Below, in pieces: positions 27,926-36,775 of a stretch of 64,000 nucleotides of DNA (its first letter is position 1; the number at the start of each line of letters is the position of its first letter). The notes under the pieces are model-generated. The model saw only the letters and a program-made list of their open reading frames with translations. It did no database searches and was not told the origin of the DNA. The stretch comes from Convivina intestini (GTDB lineage Bacteria > Bacillota > Bacilli > Lactobacillales > Lactobacillaceae), in NCBI RefSeq assembly GCF_003096575.1, contig NZ_QEKT01000001.1:254102-318101 (forward strand), written 5' to 3'. Both the position numbers and the translations under genes were made by a program.

Positions 27926-30244
27926 TTAGGCGTGATTCCAAGCTTTATTAGCATCAAACCAGACAATCCCCACTCCTTGAGGGTAGTCAATCCCGATGGC
28001 ATTGCTAGCGGTGTCATACTTAATAATATTGCCACGCTGATATTGAGCCTTAAACTTAACCTGATCACCAACCTTGAAACTATTGGAACCATTGGTGTTT
28101 TCCAAAAGTACGGTTGGAATACCATTGTCAGTCCAGTCAAATGGATCGGCAGTCAATTCACTAATCCGAACCTGTTGCAGTCCATTGACATTTTGCACTT
28201 CATTGACAGTCATAGTTCCTTCCAAAACATAGTGATTGCCTGCCTCTTGGAATTTCTCAATGCTAGTAGTTACTGCCTTGTGCAAGTTCCCACCAGTTGT
28301 CGAAATGCCACTACCATTAAAGAGAGACGGATTATAAAGAATTGAACCGTCAAATTGACCAGTTACACCGGCAAAAGTGGCTGAACTAGTCCATTGCCAC
28401 ATGCCGTTTTCACCATGACGTAAATCAGATGAGCTTGGATAGTATGGGTATTGTGCCATCCATACTCGGTCATTACCAACGAAACTCAAGTTAATGCCCG
28501 TTTCCTTTTGGTAAGTTGGATTTAGATAAATGGCGGTATTGTGATAGCCACGGTCCTTTAATGTTTGGTTAAAGTTAGCAGCATCAGCTGTCACAGTTGA
28601 TGATTTAGTGTCATTTTCTTCCAAGTCATTAATCATCAAGGTGTCTTTGTTCAAACCGTATTTATCAGCTGCATCGGCAAAGTAACTGGCTTCATTGTGA
28701 GCCATTTGACCACTATTGTAATGCGAATAATGGTAAGCCCCTACTGCTAAACCAGCAGCTTGGGCATTCTGAATTTGCTCTTGGGCATATGGATTTTGAT
28801 AATTGGTACTTTCCGTTAGCTTAACAATGACCGCCTTAACCCCTTGCTCTTTCATTCGAGTAAAGTCTTGCACACTCAAATGTCCGTTATGGGAGGAAAT
28901 ATCAACAACATCAATGGCTGGTGTTGAACGGTGATTTTTAATATCAGCTAATGAGGCTGAAACAGAACTACGATAATCATTGACCGCTGCTTGGGATTCC
29001 TGTTGATGCTTTTGTTGATCAGCAGCACTAAGACTAGTACTTTCAGAACTCTTTTGCGAAGCCCACTTAACATCAGCTTGACTTTGACTGATTGAATCTA
29101 ATTGTGATTGTTGCTGGCTAGCACTTTGACTAACACTCAATGAGGCTTGTTGACTAGCAGCAGTACTTTGGTTCATTGAATCAGCTTGAGTTTGCTTTTC
29201 AGAAGCCTGTTGGCTGGCAGCAGCACTCTGATTCATTGAATCAGCTTGAGTCTGCTTTTCAGAAGCCTGTTGACTAGCAGCAGCACTCTGGTTCATTGAA
29301 TCAGTTTGAGTTTGCTTTTCAGAAGCCTGTTGGCTAGCAGCAGTACTTTGGTTCATTGAATCAGCTTGAGTTTGCTTTTCAGAAGCCTGTTGGCTAGCAG
29401 CAGCGCTTTGAGAATTGGCTGCTTGACTATTGGAATCAACAATACCGGTACTTTGTGATTTTGAATCAACCTTAGTAGAAGAATCTGAAACAACCTGTGA
29501 TGGTTGAGTTGATGTCTGTGTGCTTTCTGTAGAATGGTCAGGTTGCGCTGGTTTTAAGGATTGACTAACAGACTCTTGCGACTTGGTTGAAGATTGATTA
29601 CTCTGAGTACTTTCACTCTGTGCGCTAGTTGATGTTTGAACACTATTAGTATTCGTCGTGGTTGATTGCGACTCTACTTGAGGCTGGGTAGCTTGGCTAT
29701 TTACGGTTGTTTGGGGGCTAACCGTGTCGGCAGTTGGTACAACCGTATTGCCCATCACATGATTACCAGTATTAGCAACTGTCCGTGGTAATGCTACCGC
29801 CACAGTAGTCCCTGGCTTAGTAGCATTTGCCACTGTCATACTAGTATGCGTCAACTTAGCTTGAAAGGCTGCCTGTTGTCCTAAAGTATAACCAGCAAAG
29901 ATTAAATCTGGATTAGTCAAGTGATAGCGAGTAACTAAGGTGTTGGTATCAACTCCATAGGCCAAAGCAATGGCATTGAGTGTATCGCCCCACTGTACCA
30001 CATAATGGTCCATGTCATGGCGCATCCCCTGAGCATCAATACTCGTTTGAATTTGCTCAGTAGAATTAACATGCCAAAATTGGTTATTAACCATAGCTTC
30101 CCCATGATTGTCTTTAGTGGTCGCCTGGGCCACATTGGCCCCTAAAGGTGCTACAGCAGCTAAGACGGAGAAGGCTGCTCCGATATTAACTAAGTATTTT
30201 CCAGCTTTAGCTAAATGCCACTTTGTATTTTTTGAATGTTTCAT
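27926..30244 (-). CDS. Secreted LysM/GH25 muramidase with repeat linker
   Basis: A 772-residue peptidoglycan hydrolase. A signal peptide (1-42) is followed by a W..NS..Q segment and a LysM module (about 81-122, YVVQWGDTL) closely similar to the one in the M60 protein at 12.5 kb. Next come a Ser/Gln-rich linker with four 20-residue SQQASEKQTQADSMNQS-type repeats and a GH25 domain beginning D448-I-S-S-H-N-G with D540-L-E542; these acids form the muramidase active site. The C-terminal 120 residues look like an SH3-type or related beta domain. It should cleave the MurNAc-GlcNAc bond and act in wall turnover. No sortase motif is present. Confidence 0.93.
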   Translation of the reverse strand: MKHSKNTKWHLAKAGKYLVNIGAAFSVLAAVAPLGANVAQATTKDNHGEAMVNNQFWHVNSTEQIQTSIDAQGMRHDMDHYVVQWGDTLNAIALAYGVDTNTLVTRYHLTNPDLIFAGYTLGQQAAFQAKLTHTSMTVANATKPGTTVAVALPRTVANTGNHVMGNTVVPTADTVSPQTTVNSQATQPQVESQSTTTNTNSVQTSTSAQSESTQSNQSSTKSQESVSQSLKPAQPDHSTESTQTSTQPSQVVSDSSTKVDSKSQSTGIVDSNSQAANSQSAAASQQASEKQTQADSMNQSTAASQQASEKQTQTDSMNQSAAASQQASEKQTQADSMNQSAAASQQASEKQTQADSMNQSTAASQQASLSVSQSASQQQSQLDSISQSQADVKWASQKSSESTSLSAADQQKHQQESQAAVNDYRSSVSASLADIKNHRSTPAIDVVDISSHNGHLSVQDFTRMKEQGVKAVIVKLTESTNYQNPYAQEQIQNAQAAGLAVGAYHYSHYNSGQMAHNEASYFADAADKYGLNKDTLMINDLEENDTKSSTVTADAANFNQTLKDRGYHNTAIYLNPTYQKETGINLSFVGNDRVWMAQYPYYPSSSDLRHGENGMWQWTSSATFAGVTGQFDGSILYNPSLFNGSGISTTGGNLHKAVTTSIEKFQEAGNHYVLEGTMTVNEVQNVNGLQQVRISELTADPFDWTDNGIPTVLLENTNGSNSFKVGDQVKFKAQYQRGNIIKYDTASNAIGIDYPQGVGIVWFDANKAWNHA
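29160..29400 (-). repeat. 60-bp tandem repeat, four copies, in the GH25 gene linker
   Basis: Four nearly identical 60-bp units in register (29160, 29220, 29280, 29340), each encoding 20 residues with SEKQTQADSMNQS. Copy number is likely variable between strains. Confidence 0.88.
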
Positions 30245-30358
30245 ATGTAATTTTTCTCCTTACTCCAACACACATTTTAAAATCAATTATAGCAGACTTA
30301 GAACAAAGTAAAATTTAATTCTAATAAATCTATTATAAATCAACTAAAATGGTAATTA

Positions 30359-31003
30359 TTATACAATTTCATCTCTAAATTCTTGCAAAAATTTTTGCAT
30401 GTAATCAGTCCGGCGGATGGCTTCTTGGTAACCAGCTTTCGTATTCATCAAATCCTTTAATTTTAAAAGCTTTTCATAAAAGTGATTAATACTGGTACTG
30501 GGATGGTTACGATAAGCCGCTTTATCTTGAATCTCAATCGGGGAAATTTCAGGGTCATAAATTACTTGCTGATGCGCCCCACCATAAGCAAAAGCGCGCG
30601 CAATCCCAATTGCTCCGATGGCATCTAATCGATCAGCATCCTGCACACATTGTCCAATTAAAGAAAGGGGCTGCTTTTGTCCTAGATTGGCCGAAAATGA
30701 CATGTGCTCAATGATGTATAAAATTTCAGCTTGGTTTACCTCGCTAATTCCCTCTTGATCCAGTAAACTTTTCACTTCTACAATAGCCTGATTTGGATCA
30801 ACGACTAATTTATCATCGATAGTATCATGCAAATAAGCCGCCAAAATTAGTATTTCCCGATTATCTACTTGGTCTTGAGTTTGTTCTTGTTGATATAGCC
30901 TAAGGGCCAAATTGACCACCCGCTGAGCATGCCAATAATCATGCCCCGTAACATCTCCATCCATTTTTTGATGAACAAACTTTTGAATATGACTTAATTG
31001 CAT
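30359..31003 (-). CDS. HD domain phosphohydrolase
   Basis: A 214-residue cytosolic protein with the HD metal-site pattern: HDYWHAQRVVNLALRLY, then LAAYLHDTIDDK and QDADRLDAIGAIGIARAF. It resembles the YpgQ/YedJ group, members of which hydrolyse nucleotides or dinucleotides. Its start overlaps the end of the CHY zinc-finger gene by 10 bp, so the two are cotranscribed. Substrate unknown. Confidence 0.85.
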   Translation of the reverse strand: MQLSHIQKFVHQKMDGDVTGHDYWHAQRVVNLALRLYQQEQTQDQVDNREILILAAYLHDTIDDKLVVDPNQAIVEVKSLLDQEGISEVNQAEILYIIEHMSFSANLGQKQPLSLIGQCVQDADRLDAIGAIGIARAFAYGGAHQQVIYDPEISPIEIQDKAAYRNHPSTSINHFYEKLLKLKDLMNTKAGYQEAIRRTDYMQKFLQEFRDEIV

Positions 31004-31311
31004 GCTGACTCCTTAAAATAAATATCGCGATGTAAACTACATTTAGGATTAAAAGCGCTCTGACAAGACGGACAAACCCCAGTGACATATTGGTTATAAT
31101 TCATTAATTGCTGACAAACACCGCATAACACTGGTAAATCGTTAGGATCACAAGCAACAAATAAATGATCTGCTAAGGCATTGTGGCATTGATAGCAGGC
31201 ATAATATTGTTGACACTGCGTACATTTTAAAGCCGCAATATCATTAGCCTGATGATAATGGTGACAGCGTCCCTGTTGATCTAAATCTAAACCATAAATT
31301 GTTTTATCCAT
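30994..31311 (-). CDS. CHY zinc-finger protein
   Basis: A 105-residue protein whose Cys/His pattern (CHHYH, then IAALKCTQCQQYYACYQCH and ALADH, later CGVCQQLMNY and CPSCQSAFNPKCSLH) matches the CHY-type zinc finger, binding several zinc ions. The function of bacterial members is poorly known. It is the first gene of a two-gene unit with the HD hydrolase. Confidence 0.85.
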   Translation of the reverse strand: MDKTIYGLDLDQQGRCHHYHQANDIAALKCTQCQQYYACYQCHNALADHLFVACDPNDLPVLCGVCQQLMNYNQYVTGVCPSCQSAFNPKCSLHRDIYFKESACN

Positions 31312-31453
31312 TCTTATGCCTCAATTACCTGTCAAAAATCGTACAGTAACTACCTGGTCATCGAACTTAATTAAATTTTCAAGCCCGATAGCTTATGATA
31401 CGTATTGAAAAAATCTTATTCACAGGTTAACTTTACCAAACTGATTCTAGTAA

Positions 31454-31482
31454 AAAAAGCCAGGAAAAATTCCTGACTTTTT
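31454..31482 (-). terminator. Terminator of the KAS III / ATP-grasp operon
   Basis: Minus strand AAAAAGTCAGGAA/TTCCTGGCTTTTT stem with T-tract immediately after the ATP-grasp stop codon. Confidence 0.85.
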
Positions 31483-31483
31483 A

Positions 31484-32521
31484 CTATTGACCGTCCCATT
31501 CAATATCATAGACCGTCGCTTGTCGTAAATTAATACCTTGATGGTGGGCATAACGCCACCAATCATACATCTGAACAAACTGTAAATAATAAGGATGGGC
31601 AATTGCCATGCCATTAAAAATATCTTTAGAACGGCTAAAAGCACGCCTCGTTAAAATTGGGTGGCGCCAAAACAGCGGTAGTAAGGCCAAGCTAGCGCGA
31701 CGATCAGATTTCAAAGAAACCCCTTCTCCACGCCAAAAATTGGCATTTAACAGCACTAAACCACTGGTTCCGCGGGGATTAATGTCAATGAAATATAATC
31801 CTTGATCTGCATCACTTTCAATAAGATCAGCACCAATCAACCCCGTATAATTAGTTGACCGCATTAATTTAGCAAATTCAGCTAGAATATCCGGCCGTTG
31901 CTGGTCAGCAAAATAGACACTGGATGATCCCCGGAAATTAAAGGCCTTATCGTAGACGATGCCCGCTTGGATTTCCCCATCTTGAGCGACAACAGTTATA
32001 CACCATTCCTTACCCGTAATTTTTTCCTGGTAAAAATAAGGCTGTGCTTGATCTGCTTCACCAACACCGGTAAATCGTGAATAATCATTTTTAATAATTC
32101 GATTCGGTCCTGGTTCGTTAAAACTTTTAGGAACCCGTAAACCTGCTTCCTGTAATAATTCACCATATTTACGTTTGTGGTGTAATTGACTAATAATGGA
32201 AAAATCACCAGCAAACAATGGCACAATCAACTCTTGGCGCTGGCGACTAAGCCAAAAAGTTTCTTCATTACTAGGTAAAATCCAATCAATATCATGTTTT
32301 TTAACAATCGCATTAATATCAGCAATATATTGATCAGTTTGGAAGCGACAAGGTGCGGTGGTTTCAAAGCCTTCTAATTTTTGAAAATGACGACCTAAGG
32401 CAAAATCAACACTATCAGTAGCCCAAACCTTAAAACCAGCTTCTACCAATTGGTCCATCAAGGCTACCGCAATTGGCGCCCGCGCACCCGTTACTAATAC
32501 TCGTGATCCTTGGACCCGCAT
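31484..32521 (-). CDS. ATP-grasp enzyme (last gene of the acyl-metabolite cluster)
   Basis: A 345-residue protein with an N-terminal Rossmann-like pre-ATP-grasp part (VLVTGARAPIAVALMDQL), a middle region with FYQEKITGKEWCI and the C-terminal metal/ATP site GLYFIDINPRGTSGL. ATP-grasp ligases make an acyl phosphate and couple it to an amine, thiol or carboxyl nucleophile. The start ATG overlaps the stop of the upstream adenylating enzyme by one base, with GGGAAGG before it. It ends the five-gene operon and could attach an amino acid or amine to the acyl product; that role is inference. Confidence 0.85.
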   Translation of the reverse strand: MRVQGSRVLVTGARAPIAVALMDQLVEAGFKVWATDSVDFALGRHFQKLEGFETTAPCRFQTDQYIADINAIVKKHDIDWILPSNEETFWLSRQRQELIVPLFAGDFSIISQLHHKRKYGELLQEAGLRVPKSFNEPGPNRIIKNDYSRFTGVGEADQAQPYFYQEKITGKEWCITVVAQDGEIQAGIVYDKAFNFRGSSSVYFADQQRPDILAEFAKLMRSTNYTGLIGADLIESDADQGLYFIDINPRGTSGLVLLNANFWRGEGVSLKSDRRASLALLPLFWRHPILTRRAFSRSKDIFNGMAIAHPYYLQFVQMYDWWRYAHHQGINLRQATVYDIEWDGQ

Positions 32522-33822
32522 TACACCTTCCCTTTCTGTTTTTCCCGAATAATTTTACGCCGTTTACCATTTTTAAAATCATAATGATAAGCGACAAAAT
32601 TCACTGCCGGCACCTCTAAATGATGTGTTTGCAAGAATTTAATCAAATTATCCATAACTGCTTTTTGATAGGCTTCATCTTCAAGGGCAATTGTTAAATG
32701 GTGTGGATCTTGCTGGATAATTTGATAGTTTTGAATATTGGCATTAGCCTCCAAAACAACCTTTCGCAAGAAATCTGGAAAAACTTTTTGGCTTCCTTGA
32801 CTATTTTCTTGAGCAAAAATCAACAAATCATCTTCACGCCCAATAATCCGTTCTAGCGCTAAGTAAGGCGATCCACAAGGACAGGGCGTCACTTTTTCTT
32901 GTAAAACATCATTTAAACGGTAACGAATTAAAGGTTGTGAATGTCGATAAAAATCAGTAATGATTGGAGCAAACAAATGCTGCTCTTCATCAATGACATC
33001 TTTTTCAACTAATAAATTATCTTCATTAAGATGCAAAGTTCCATAAGGACAGGTTGCGCCTAAAAATCCCTCAGTGGCTTGGTAAACTTGATGAATGATT
33101 TGACCGGTTTCTTTTTCCAACCAGTTTTTATCTTCTGGTTCCAAGGTTTCGGCAATTGAAATAATCTTTTTAAAGCTAAAGTCAAGCTTGTGCTCTTGAT
33201 AGTAACGAACAATTTCTAACAACATCGTTGGTGGCGCTATTAAGATCGTGGCATCAAAAGGAACTAAGTCGACCAAGTTTTTTTGTGGATCACGCATTAA
33301 ATCAAAAAATTTGAATTTTAAAAAACGGGAACCAGTAGACTCATATAAATTATTATTAGCCCGCATAAAAAAGGCTACTCGCTCTTGTTGCTTTGGTATT
33401 TTAGGCAGCAATTTACCAATAATAGCCCCGGCCCACAGTCCGCGTTCCCGTTGACTAGTAATAAAAACGCCTTGATTACCTGAGGTCCCAGTCGACAAGC
33501 CGACACTAATCCCGGGTCTGATTTCATCGTCAAACTGCCGCGTATCTTCTTGATGGCGGGCAAAATTACGAGTCTGATCAAAATCCAACCCCAGCGTGTT
33601 CACTTGATTAAAGTTGCCCATCCAATGCGCTTTATCACTAATTGGAATTTGTGACCAGGGGCCATTTTTATAAGCCGAATAGTAATGATCAGCAGGTAAC
33701 CACTTTAATAAACGTTGCAAACGACGCTGTTGCACCTTCTCTAGTTGAGCTCGAGAACGCAAATGTTTCATATCCCAGCGCGTTTTAGTATAAGAACCCA
33801 AAAAATCAAAAATTAAAACCAT
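32521..33822 (-). CDS. Adenylate-forming enzyme, CapK / F390-synthetase-like
   Basis: A 433-residue member of the AMP-forming superfamily related to PaaK, CapK and coenzyme F390 synthetase. The nucleotide-binding loop appears as GLSTGTSGNQGVF; further family features are YQATEGFLGATCPYG, the RYRLNDVLQE motif and a zinc-like CPCG motif also seen in PaaK relatives. It should activate a carboxylate as an acyl-AMP. It overlaps the MBL hydrolase gene by 10 bp upstream and the ATP-grasp gene by one base downstream. The true acyl substrate is unknown. Confidence 0.85.
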   Translation of the reverse strand: MVLIFDFLGSYTKTRWDMKHLRSRAQLEKVQQRRLQRLLKWLPADHYYSAYKNGPWSQIPISDKAHWMGNFNQVNTLGLDFDQTRNFARHQEDTRQFDDEIRPGISVGLSTGTSGNQGVFITSQRERGLWAGAIIGKLLPKIPKQQERVAFFMRANNNLYESTGSRFLKFKFFDLMRDPQKNLVDLVPFDATILIAPPTMLLEIVRYYQEHKLDFSFKKIISIAETLEPEDKNWLEKETGQIIHQVYQATEGFLGATCPYGTLHLNEDNLLVEKDVIDEEQHLFAPIITDFYRHSQPLIRYRLNDVLQEKVTPCPCGSPYLALERIIGREDDLLIFAQENSQGSQKVFPDFLRKVVLEANANIQNYQIIQQDPHHLTIALEDEAYQKAVMDNLIKFLQTHHLEVPAVNFVAYHYDFKNGKRRKIIREKQKGKV

Positions 33823-34610
33823 TGACTCTCCCTACTTTCATGCGCTAATAAAACTTTAACCCCCTGCTGATGATAATCATGCACCTTTTGAATACTTTTT
33901 TGATACAGTGGCCATGAATACATCATCATGTGTGCTAATTTAGCTGGGCCATTATCTGGGTCTTGGACCTCAGCTTGACTCCATGCAGCATCAGCGGCTA
34001 GTAAAATCTCCTGTTGGGATTGTTGATCCTTAAATTTCAAGCCAAACATAGCCCGACTATGACCAGATAATTCAACTAATTCCAAACTATCGGGTCCCAA
34101 TAGTCCGGCTGGTGCAGCTACTTGAATAGCTTCACCAAGCTTAGTAACCGGTTCCAGAAGATACTTCAAGTATCCGTGACGAACTTGGGTAGCCCCCTTG
34201 AGCTTTTGAGCGTAATCCAATTCGGCTGGTTCAATTAAAATTTGACTCTGCGAAAAGGCTCGCAAATCACCAACATGATCGGCATGCAAATGTGACAAAA
34301 TAATAATTTTAATATCAGTCGGTTCAATACCATGTTCTTTTAGTTGAGCAATCACACTCTGCTTCTCTTGCATTTTCACTGGCGTAACCCACCGATAAAA
34401 ACGAGCTGGAAAATGCCGTGTTGCTGTCAAAAATTCCTTACTATAACCGGTATCAACCATGATATAACCCAAATCATCATGATGGAGTAAAAAAGCTAAG
34501 GCTGGAATTTTTTTGATTTTTAAACTTTTATGATGCCGGTTAATCACAAAACTAGGAGCAATCGTAAAACCGGTATCTAAAATAGCTACTAATTTAACTT
34601 TGCTGGGCAT
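33813..34610 (-). CDS. Metallo-beta-lactamase-fold hydrolase, lactonase-like
   Basis: A 265-residue hydrolase with all expected di-metal ligands: HLHADH, GHS in LVELSGHSRAMFGL, the bridging Asp in LLAADAAW, and the final His in VLLAHES. The arrangement and length are closest to N-acyl-homoserine-lactone lactonases (AiiA-like), though many relatives have other esters as substrates. I start it at ATG 34610 (MPSKVKLV), seven bases after AGGAG; a TTG at 34616 is too close. It overlaps both neighbours and is translationally coupled in the operon. Confidence 0.87.
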   Translation of the reverse strand: MPSKVKLVAILDTGFTIAPSFVINRHHKSLKIKKIPALAFLLHHDDLGYIMVDTGYSKEFLTATRHFPARFYRWVTPVKMQEKQSVIAQLKEHGIEPTDIKIIILSHLHADHVGDLRAFSQSQILIEPAELDYAQKLKGATQVRHGYLKYLLEPVTKLGEAIQVAAPAGLLGPDSLELVELSGHSRAMFGLKFKDQQSQQEILLAADAAWSQAEVQDPDNGPAKLAHMMMYSWPLYQKSIQKVHDYHQQGVKVLLAHESRESQWF

Positions 34611-35586
34611 CGACAAACTCCTGAATTCCTTGATTAGTTGTCTTAATCGGCTGATAGTTCAATAATTCTTGAGCCTTATTAATTGACAAAGTTTGCGTAT
34701 GGCCTAAAACACTGGCCACATACCGCGTAATCTGTGGCGCTTTTCGGGTGGCAATCATCCGGTGGATAGCTTCATCAAGCGCTCCAGCGGTAAAAAGCAG
34801 ACCAAAGGGAATCGGTTTAATTTTTAAGGGCACATTCAAGCGGTTAGTTAAGTAAACTAATATTTCATGCATATTACGTGGTTGACCATCCGTAATATTA
34901 TAAATCTGATTTAAAGCGGCCGGATTATTGGTTTCTAAGGCTAATCGAATCGATTCAACCACATTCGAAACATTGGTAACATCAATCCATTGCGACTTAC
35001 CATAGTTGGGTAAAGGAATTCCCCCCTGGGCATTACGATCCAAAAGAGGCTTTAAAATCGTCTCATCATTTGGTCCGAAAATAGCTCGAGGACGAATAAT
35101 AATATAAGGGATGGGGTTTGCCATGACTAATTGGTCGGCCTCGGCCTTAGTTTGGGCATAGTAATTCGCAAACTTTTTAGGCAAGGGATAATCTTCAGTA
35201 ATCATATGAGCGGTTTCGTAATGAAAATAAACTGAAGGCGATGAAATTTGGATAAAGCGTTTAACCTGAGCTAAATCAGCTACCATCAACATGTTAGCCG
35301 TCCCGACCACATTAGCTTCATAGAACCATTCTTTGGGACCCCAATATTCTGAGCGGGCCGCACCATGTACGATGGCATCTGGCGCTATATCCACCAAAGT
35401 TTGAATTTGGGCTGAAGATAATTGCGCCAAATCCATTGGTAAAAAAGTAATCCCGTACTGCTCCACTAATTGCTGCCCTATCGTCTGGTTTCGACCAATT
35501 CCATAGATTTCATATTTTTGTGCTAAATCGGCAACAAATTGACGTCCTAATAAACCAGTTACGCCTGTTAGTAGAATTTTTTTCAT
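34594..35586 (-). CDS. NAD(P)-dependent epimerase/dehydratase (extended SDR, OleD/3-beta-HSD-like)
   Basis: A 330-residue extended SDR with GVTGLLGRQFV cofactor motif, SSPSVYFHYE containing the catalytic Ser, and YYAQTK (YxxxK). RPRAIFGPND is typical of the 3-beta-hydroxysteroid-dehydrogenase-like branch, which includes OleD, a reductase of 2-alkyl-3-ketoacids in bacterial olefin synthesis. Next to a KAS III-like condensing enzyme, reduction of a 3-keto product is the natural guess. The start is ATG 35586, one base after the synthase stop; a TTG twelve bases upstream is an alternative. Confidence 0.85.
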   Translation of the reverse strand: MKKILLTGVTGLLGRQFVADLAQKYEIYGIGRNQTIGQQLVEQYGITFLPMDLAQLSSAQIQTLVDIAPDAIVHGAARSEYWGPKEWFYEANVVGTANMLMVADLAQVKRFIQISSPSVYFHYETAHMITEDYPLPKKFANYYAQTKAEADQLVMANPIPYIIIRPRAIFGPNDETILKPLLDRNAQGGIPLPNYGKSQWIDVTNVSNVVESIRLALETNNPAALNQIYNITDGQPRNMHEILVYLTNRLNVPLKIKPIPFGLLFTAGALDEAIHRMIATRKAPQITRYVASVLGHTQTLSINKAQELLNYQPIKTTNQGIQEFVDAQQS

Positions 35587-35587
35587 A

Positions 35588-36592
35588 TTAGTACTCAAAA
35601 ATTAACCCTTGCATGGTCAAACCAGCAGCCGTTCCAATCAACAAAACCTTATCCCCACGTTTGATATCACCACGGTCAATGGCTGTAGCTAAAGTAGTTG
35701 GAATTGAAGCGGAAACCATATTTCCATGATCTTCAATAATTGAATAAAATTTATCGTCTGGAATCCCAAGGTGCTTTTTCATAATTTTCATGGCTAAACC
35801 ACTTGCTTGATGAGGAACAACCATGTCGATGTCCTTTAAGTCCAAGCCAGCTTCTTGAAGTAATTCATCCACAAAATCAGGCACTTTACGCATTGCTAAG
35901 CGGAAAGTAGCTTGCCCATCCATGTGGAACATAAAATCAGTCTTAGGTTGTTGTGCATAAACCTTAGGTGGAATAGCACTACCACCACCACGAATTTCAG
36001 TGTCGTGGGCACCGCTACCATAAGTTGCCATTTTATTGGCTAATACATGAACTGCCTGATGATCATCCACGCCCAAAATAGCAGCCGCTGAACCATCACC
36101 AAATAGCAAAGCATTCTTAGGTTCATCAAAATTTAATGACAGTGAGGGCAAATCGGTGCTGACGATACCAACTCGTTGATACTTACCTAAACTAATCATA
36201 TTGGCCATCAAATCAAAAGCTGTAACAAAGCTAATGCAAGTTGCGTTAATATCAAAGGCTGGAATACCAGCAGCTTCCTCTCCATAAGCTGCTTGTAATA
36301 ACGGTGCTGTCGCCGGAATAGCTTGGCTAGGCACCGCTGAAGCACAGATAATAACGTCTAAGTCAGTAATCTTAAGATCAGCACGTTGTAGCGCTTGATC
36401 TAAAGAGGCTTTGGCAAGGCGAATTCCTTCATCATTCACCCCTTCCACGGTTGTATGACGCCGTGAATGGATACCAGTAACTCGTTCTGCCCACTTAGGA
36501 TCAACGCCCATACGCTCGGCTAAATCCTTGGTGTAAACAATGTTATCTGGCTCTGCCAGGCCCATACTGATCAATGTTGCTGTTTGTGTCAT
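35588..36592 (-). CDS. 3-oxoacyl-ACP synthase III-like condensing enzyme
   Basis: A 334-residue thiolase-fold enzyme of the FabH/KAS III type with a complete catalytic triad: C119 in DINATCISF, H261 in VPHQAS and N291 in EDHGNMVSAS. It also has TGIHSRR near the N-terminus and GDGSAAAIL. It should condense an acyl-CoA or acyl-ACP with a malonyl or acyl partner. The absence of other fab genes nearby and the presence of SDR, MBL, adenylating and ATP-grasp partners argue against housekeeping FabH. Start 36592 follows GAGGAGAG; an ATG at 36613 is in frame but sits ahead of that site. First gene of the operon. Confidence 0.9.
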   Translation of the reverse strand: MTQTATLISMGLAEPDNIVYTKDLAERMGVDPKWAERVTGIHSRRHTTVEGVNDEGIRLAKASLDQALQRADLKITDLDVIICASAVPSQAIPATAPLLQAAYGEEAAGIPAFDINATCISFVTAFDLMANMISLGKYQRVGIVSTDLPSLSLNFDEPKNALLFGDGSAAAILGVDDHQAVHVLANKMATYGSGAHDTEIRGGGSAIPPKVYAQQPKTDFMFHMDGQATFRLAMRKVPDFVDELLQEAGLDLKDIDMVVPHQASGLAMKIMKKHLGIPDDKFYSIIEDHGNMVSASIPTTLATAIDRGDIKRGDKVLLIGTAAGLTMQGLIFEY

Positions 36593-36655
36593 TTGTTTCT
36601 CTCCTCGTGTCATAGACAGTATTTATCGTTATGTATGAAAACATGCCGACTAATT

Positions 36656-36730
36656 AAACTTACCGAAGTTTCCTTTATAACGCAACTATGCTACAAATAT
36701 AACGCATATTTGCTACAAAAATAACAAATA
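36656..36730 (-). promoter_or_regulatory. Tandem 22-bp repeats and a palindrome upstream of the KAS III operon
   Basis: Two adjacent 22-bp copies (36676-36697 and 36698-36719, plus strand TATAACGCA...TGCTACAAA) with a degenerate partial third at 36720-36730. Just downstream, on the operon side, is AAACTT-ACCG-AAGTTT (36656-36671). The 22-bp period is about two helical turns, as expected for cooperative regulator binding. Confidence 0.5.
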
Positions 36731-36740
36731 TCGGTCATAA

Positions 36741-36768
36741 AAAAACCAGGAAAATATTCCTGGTTTTT
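36741..36768 (-). terminator. Intrinsic terminator after the glutamate-cysteine ligase-like gene
   Basis: AAAAACCAGGAA/TTCCTGGTTTTT perfect 12-bp stem with an AATA (plus-strand) loop. Confidence 0.85.
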
Positions 36769-36775
36769 ACGAGTA

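Noticed and set aside
29160-29400. 60-bp repeat array as a possible non-coding satellite
   Set aside because: All units are in frame inside the GH25 protein and encode its linker.
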